NCBI GenBank assembly: GCA_020441735.1
Contig: JAGRLQ010000021.1
Coordinates: 11,645 to 28,643 of the forward strand
Direction of reading: 5' to 3'
From: Nitratireductor sp.
Lineage (GTDB): Bacteria; Pseudomonadota; Alphaproteobacteria; Rhizobiales; Rhizobiaceae
DNA: 16,999 nucleotides
The translations under genes were made by a program, and so were the position numbers. Below the pieces are notes generated by a model. That model was not told the origin of the DNA. It saw nothing but the letters and a program-made list of their open reading frames with translations, and did no database searches. Below, in pieces: positions 14,330 through 16,999 of the stretch; the first letter of the stretch is position 1; each line of letters begins with the position of its first letter.

Positions 14330-15391
14330 ATGCCCGGCACGTTCGCGACCCGCATGATGCTTGAAGCCATCCGGCTTTCAGGCGCGGCCAATCTGGCGAA
14401 TGAGCGCCTTCGCGGCATCGGTTCCATCCTGATGTTGCACCGTGTCAGCAAGACGGCCCGAAACGGCTTTTCGCCGAATGCCCATCTTGCCGTAACCCCG
14501 AAGTTTCTCGATCAGTTGGGTGATGCGCTGTCGCGCAGCATTTTCGAGTTCGTCAGCATGGATGAGGCAGCCAGGCGCATTTGCGAAAAAGGGAAGGGTG
14601 GGGACGGCAGACCCTTTGTTGCGGTGACCCTGGATGACGGTTACCGGGACAATCTGGAAAACGCCGTTCCCGTCTTCCGCAAATACAACATTCCCTACAC
14701 GATCTTCGTGGCCCCCGGCCTGGTCGATGGCCGTGCCAGCCTGTGGTGGGAGGATCTGGAAGCCGTGCTCAAGGCCCGCGAAACGCTTTATTTCGACTGG
14801 AAGGGCCTGCGACAGGAATTGCCGCTGTCGAGCCGGAAGGAAAAGCAGGAAGCGTTCGACTATCTGATGCGCTACCTGACCACGGAAGTCAGCGAGGAAG
14901 ACCAGCGCCGCATCGTTGCCGGCCTTTGCGAGATGTCGGGCATCGACGCTCAGTCCCACCGGGCACAATCGATCATGACCTGGCAGGAACTGAAAGAGCT
15001 TTCCCGCGACCCGCTCTGCACCCTTGGCGCTCATACCATCGGGCACTATGCGCTTGCCCGCCTGAGCGCGCAGGATGCACAGACCGAGTTCGAGGAAAGC
15101 CGGGCGCTGATCGAGCTCGAAACCGGTGTTACGGCAAGGCATTTTGCCTATCCCTATGGTTATCCGGCCGCTGCTGGCGAGCGCGAATTCGTCATGGCTG
15201 CCCGCTGCGGCTACGACACGGCGGTCACCACCCGCCACGGCGTCGTTTATCCCGAGCACGCCGATCATCTGACGGCGCTGCCGCGCATTTCGCTGAACGG
15301 AAACTTCCAGAAGCTGCGCTATGTTCGCGCCTTGCTCTCCGGCACGACGACCAGGCTCGTCAACAAGGGCAAACGCCTCAACGTGGCCTGA
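14330..15391 (+). CDS. Polysaccharide deacetylase (NodB homology domain, CE4)
   Basis: CE4 enzymes remove N- or O-acetyl groups from polysaccharides using a divalent metal. The 353-aa product has the NodB motifs in order. MLHRVS (35-40) comes first, then motif 1 TLDDGYRD (100-107) with catalytic-base Asp102 and metal ligand Asp103. Motif 2 is GAHTIGHYAL (233-242), giving ligands His235 and His239, and motif 3 is FAYPYG (272-277). All metal ligands are present, so it is probably active. An insertion of about 100 residues separates motifs 1 and 2. No clear signal peptide is visible, so its compartment is uncertain. The ATG at 14330 has no good ribosome-binding site and abuts a CtrA-like box; ATGs at 14354 and 14357 are alternatives. 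It probably deacetylates the polymer made by this locus. Confidence 0.9.
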   Translation: MPGTFATRMMLEAIRLSGAANLANERLRGIGSILMLHRVSKTARNGFSPNAHLAVTPKFLDQLGDALSRSIFEFVSMDEAARRICEKGKGGDGRPFVAVTLDDGYRDNLENAVPVFRKYNIPYTIFVAPGLVDGRASLWWEDLEAVLKARETLYFDWKGLRQELPLSSRKEKQEAFDYLMRYLTTEVSEEDQRRIVAGLCEMSGIDAQSHRAQSIMTWQELKELSRDPLCTLGAHTIGHYALARLSAQDAQTEFEESRALIELETGVTARHFAYPYGYPAAAGEREFVMAARCGYDTAVTTRHGVVYPEHADHLTALPRISLNGNFQKLRYVRALLSGTTTRLVNKGKRLNVA

Positions 15392-15408
15392 AGGGATAAG
15401 GCCTGCCC

Positions 15409-15621
15409 CTACTTTTCGCTCGGCAGGCGGATCATCCAGCTGATGATGAACATGGCAGGCACCACCCACAAGATGCCGGTCAGAAAGAAATACAGCATGT
15501 GTACCCACCAGGGCGAACTCCCCAGATGGGCTGTGGCGATTGCAGTCGCCACCAGCGCGTAGACGACGACCAGCGTCACCAGCGCGATCATGCCGAGTAT
15601 CTTCTTTAGCGTGACGGGCAT
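15409..15621 (-). CDS. DUF2842 small membrane protein
   Basis: The 70-aa product has two hydrophobic segments (about residues 8-31 and 43-65) joined by a short loop containing SPWWVHMLYFFLTGILWVVPAMFIISWM, the pattern of DUF2842, a small inner-membrane family found in alphaproteobacteria. The function is unknown. The ATG at 15621 has AAGGA six bases upstream; a longer reading from 15702 adds a non-conserved leader. The gene converges with the deacetylase gene (17-bp gap) and is divergent from cox15, a neighbour it has in related genomes. Confidence 0.8.
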   Translation of the reverse strand: MPVTLKKILGMIALVTLVVVYALVATAIATAHLGSSPWWVHMLYFFLTGILWVVPAMFIISWMIRLPSEK

Positions 15622-15767
15622 TGCCTGTTCCTTCGGGGCCGGACGGATTGATCTTATGGGGTGGCTGGCCGCAAGACCATACGCGACGTGATGTCCCATC
15701 AAGCTGCGGCCTGCATTGGGCTATTGCCATGCCACAGGCCATAATACAGGCCGGAAGGTAAGAACAG
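15622..15767. promoter_or_regulatory. Divergent region between DUF2842 gene and cox15
   Basis: This 146-bp gap should hold promoters for both genes. The cox15 start is preceded by GGAAGG (15753-15758) and the DUF2842 start by AAGGA. I see no clear -35/-10 pair, repeat or operator here. Confidence 0.4.
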
Positions 15768-16862
15768 ATGCTGATGGAAAACGCGAGTCCGGTTGAGAAC
15801 GCGATTGCTCAGGAGCAGGCCAACCGCGCCCTGCTGCGCTGGTGGCTTTACGTCGTCTGCGCGATGATCCTGGCGATGGTGGTGGTAGGCGGCGCCACGC
15901 GGCTGACGGACTCCGGCCTGTCGATCACCGAATGGAAGCCGATCCATGGCATCATCCCGCCGCTTTCTGCCGCCGAATGGCAGGAAGAGTTTGAAAAATA
16001 CAAGCAGATCCCCGAGTACCAGCTCCAGAATGCCGGTATGAGCCTTGAAGCCTTCAAGGCCATCTTCTGGTGGGAGTGGGGCCACCGCTTTCTCGGCCGC
16101 ATGATCGGCCTTGTCTTTGCAATACCCCTTGCCGTTTTCTGGTTTACCGACCGCATCGAGGCGCGCCTGAAGCCACGGCTGCTGTTTCTTCTGGCCCTGG
16201 GCGGCCTTCAGGGCTTCATCGGCTGGTGGATGGTAAAGTCCGGCCTTGTCGACCGCGTCGATGTCAGCCAGTACAGGCTCGCCATCCACCTTACGCTGGC
16301 ATGCACCATCTTTGGTTATGCCTTCTGGATTGCCCGCGGACTGGCGCCCCATTCCACGACGCGTCAGGTGCCGCGAAATGTCGCCCTTTTCGCGCCACTG
16401 GTCGTTCTGGCAATCCTGTTTCAGATCTTTCTCGGCGGGCTGGTTGCCGGTCTCGATGCAGGCCTTGCCTCGAATGAATGGCCGAAAATGCTCGGCGACT
16501 GGGTGCCCGATGCCATCTGGGACTTAACGCCGGTCTGGCTCAACTGGTTCGAAAACCCGGTTTCCGTCCAGTTCAACCACCGCCTCGGCGGCTACCTGCT
16601 GTTTGTGCTCATTCTGGTTCAAGCCTGGGTGGCACTGCACAGCGAAGCGGAGCGCCCGCACAAGCGCCGCACGGTACTGATTGTATTGCTTGCGCTCACC
16701 CAGCTTGCGCTCGGCGTGGTGACGGTGCTCTGGGAAGTGCATCTGCATGCAGCACTCACCCATCAGGCGGTGGCGGTGCTCCTGCTGGCGGCAGCCGTCG
16801 CTCACTGGCGGGGTATTGTCGGGCCCTATCCGCCGGTCACGAGCCTTGAAGTGCGAGGCTGA
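15768..16862 (+). CDS. ctaA: Heme A synthase (COX15/CtaA)
   Basis: This inner-membrane enzyme oxidises the C8 methyl group of heme O to make heme A for aa3-type cytochrome c oxidase. The 364-aa product has about eight membrane segments in two homologous halves, each with two heme-ligand histidines in the expected places. These are His106 (WEWGHRFLGR), His174 (YRLAIHL), His271 (FNHRLGGYL) and His332 (LTHQAVAVLL). Further signatures are GGATRLTDSGLSITEWKPIHG (41-61) and GGLVAGLDAGLASNEWPKM (223-241), typical of the mitochondrial/alphaproteobacterial type. GGAAGG lies 9 bp before the ATG; an alternative ATG is two codons later. It converges with argC with a 6-bp gap. Confidence 0.96.
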   Translation: MLMENASPVENAIAQEQANRALLRWWLYVVCAMILAMVVVGGATRLTDSGLSITEWKPIHGIIPPLSAAEWQEEFEKYKQIPEYQLQNAGMSLEAFKAIFWWEWGHRFLGRMIGLVFAIPLAVFWFTDRIEARLKPRLLFLLALGGLQGFIGWWMVKSGLVDRVDVSQYRLAIHLTLACTIFGYAFWIARGLAPHSTTRQVPRNVALFAPLVVLAILFQIFLGGLVAGLDAGLASNEWPKMLGDWVPDAIWDLTPVWLNWFENPVSVQFNHRLGGYLLFVLILVQAWVALHSEAERPHKRRTVLIVLLALTQLALGVVTVLWEVHLHAALTHQAVAVLLLAAAVAHWRGIVGPYPPVTSLEVRG

Positions 16863-16868
16863 AGGTCC

Positions 16869-16999
16869 TTAGCCCTTCAACATGATATCCATGTTCTGCA
16901 CGGCAGCACCCGATGCACCCTTGCCGAGATTGTCGAGCGAGGCGACGAGGTTTACCTGACCGGCGCCTGCGGTACCGCAGACATAGAGCTTCATGCGAT
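16869..16999 (-). CDS. argC: N-acetyl-gamma-glutamyl-phosphate reductase, C-terminal part
   Basis: Only the last 42 full codons and the TAA stop (16869-16871) are in the window. The peptide reads RMKLYVCGTAGAGQVNLVASLDNLGKGASGAAVQNMDIMLKG. The DNLGKGASGAAVQNM segment is the conserved C-terminal signature of ArgC, which reduces N-acetylglutamyl phosphate with NADPH in arginine synthesis. The gene runs in from the right edge and converges with cox15. In related genomes argC lies between cox15 and rpsI-rplM, which would lie outside the window. Confidence 0.92.
   Translation of the reverse strand, partial: RMKLYVCGTAGAGQVNLVASLDNLGKGASGAAVQNMDIMLKG

Noticed and set aside
14378..15742. Long minus-strand open frame (454 codons) opposite the deacetylase gene
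   Set aside because: The + strand frame has all NodB motifs. The antisense frame has no family features and also overlaps the DUF2842 gene in another frame.

Overview
The window is a piece of an alphaproteobacterial chromosome, most likely of the order Hyphomicrobiales (Rhizobiales). The indications are the gene order BamE / cytochrome bc1 chaperone / DUF177 / plsX / fabH / ihfA / merR / tRNA-Pro on one side and DUF2842 / cox15 / argC on the other, the mitochondrial-type heme A synthase, and an IHF-alpha with an acidic tail. I cannot name the genus. No insertion sequence, prophage or CRISPR array is visible. The longest stretches without a gene are about 220 bp (10570-10789), 206 bp (8586-8791) and 195 bp (1978-2172), and all are described below.

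Region 1 (1-5606) is housekeeping. The end of an unknown membrane protein gene faces a bamE lipoprotein gene across a strong bidirectional hairpin terminator. Divergent from bamE runs a + strand series: ubiquinol-cytochrome c chaperone, DUF177 (YceD) protein, plsX, fabH, ihfA and a MerR-type regulator. The series ends against a convergent tRNA-Pro(GGG), which has its own well-formed promoter.

Region 2 (5686-15391) is a seven-gene surface polysaccharide locus of Wzx/Wzy type. Four genes lie on the minus strand in transcription order: a short Wza/GumB-like export lipoprotein, a GT4 glycosyltransferase, a polyprenyl-phosphate hexose-1-phosphate transferase and a Wzy/O-antigen-ligase-like polymerase. 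Divergent from these is a Wzz/GumC co-polymerase with a degenerate tyrosine-kinase domain. A CelD/FemAB-like acyltransferase (minus) and a NodB-type polysaccharide deacetylase (plus) form a second divergent pair. The gene content and the position between ihfA-merR and cox15-argC match, from memory, the unipolar polysaccharide (UPP) adhesin loci of Agrobacterium and Sinorhizobium. No flippase is present and there is only one elongating glycosyltransferase, so the pathway must be completed elsewhere.

Region 3 (15409-16999) is housekeeping again: a small DUF2842 membrane protein, heme A synthase (cox15/ctaA) and, convergent with it, the 3' end of argC.

The most interesting signal is regulatory. 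All three control regions of the polysaccharide locus contain CtrA-like boxes (TTAA-N7-TTAA). The box between the exporter and the co-polymerase is perfect. The other two are imperfect but resemble each other over 20 bp. A directly repeated element with a 63-bp period lies upstream of the hexose-phosphate transferase gene. This suggests cell-cycle control of the polysaccharide, which would fit a polar adhesin, but it is a prediction from sequence only.
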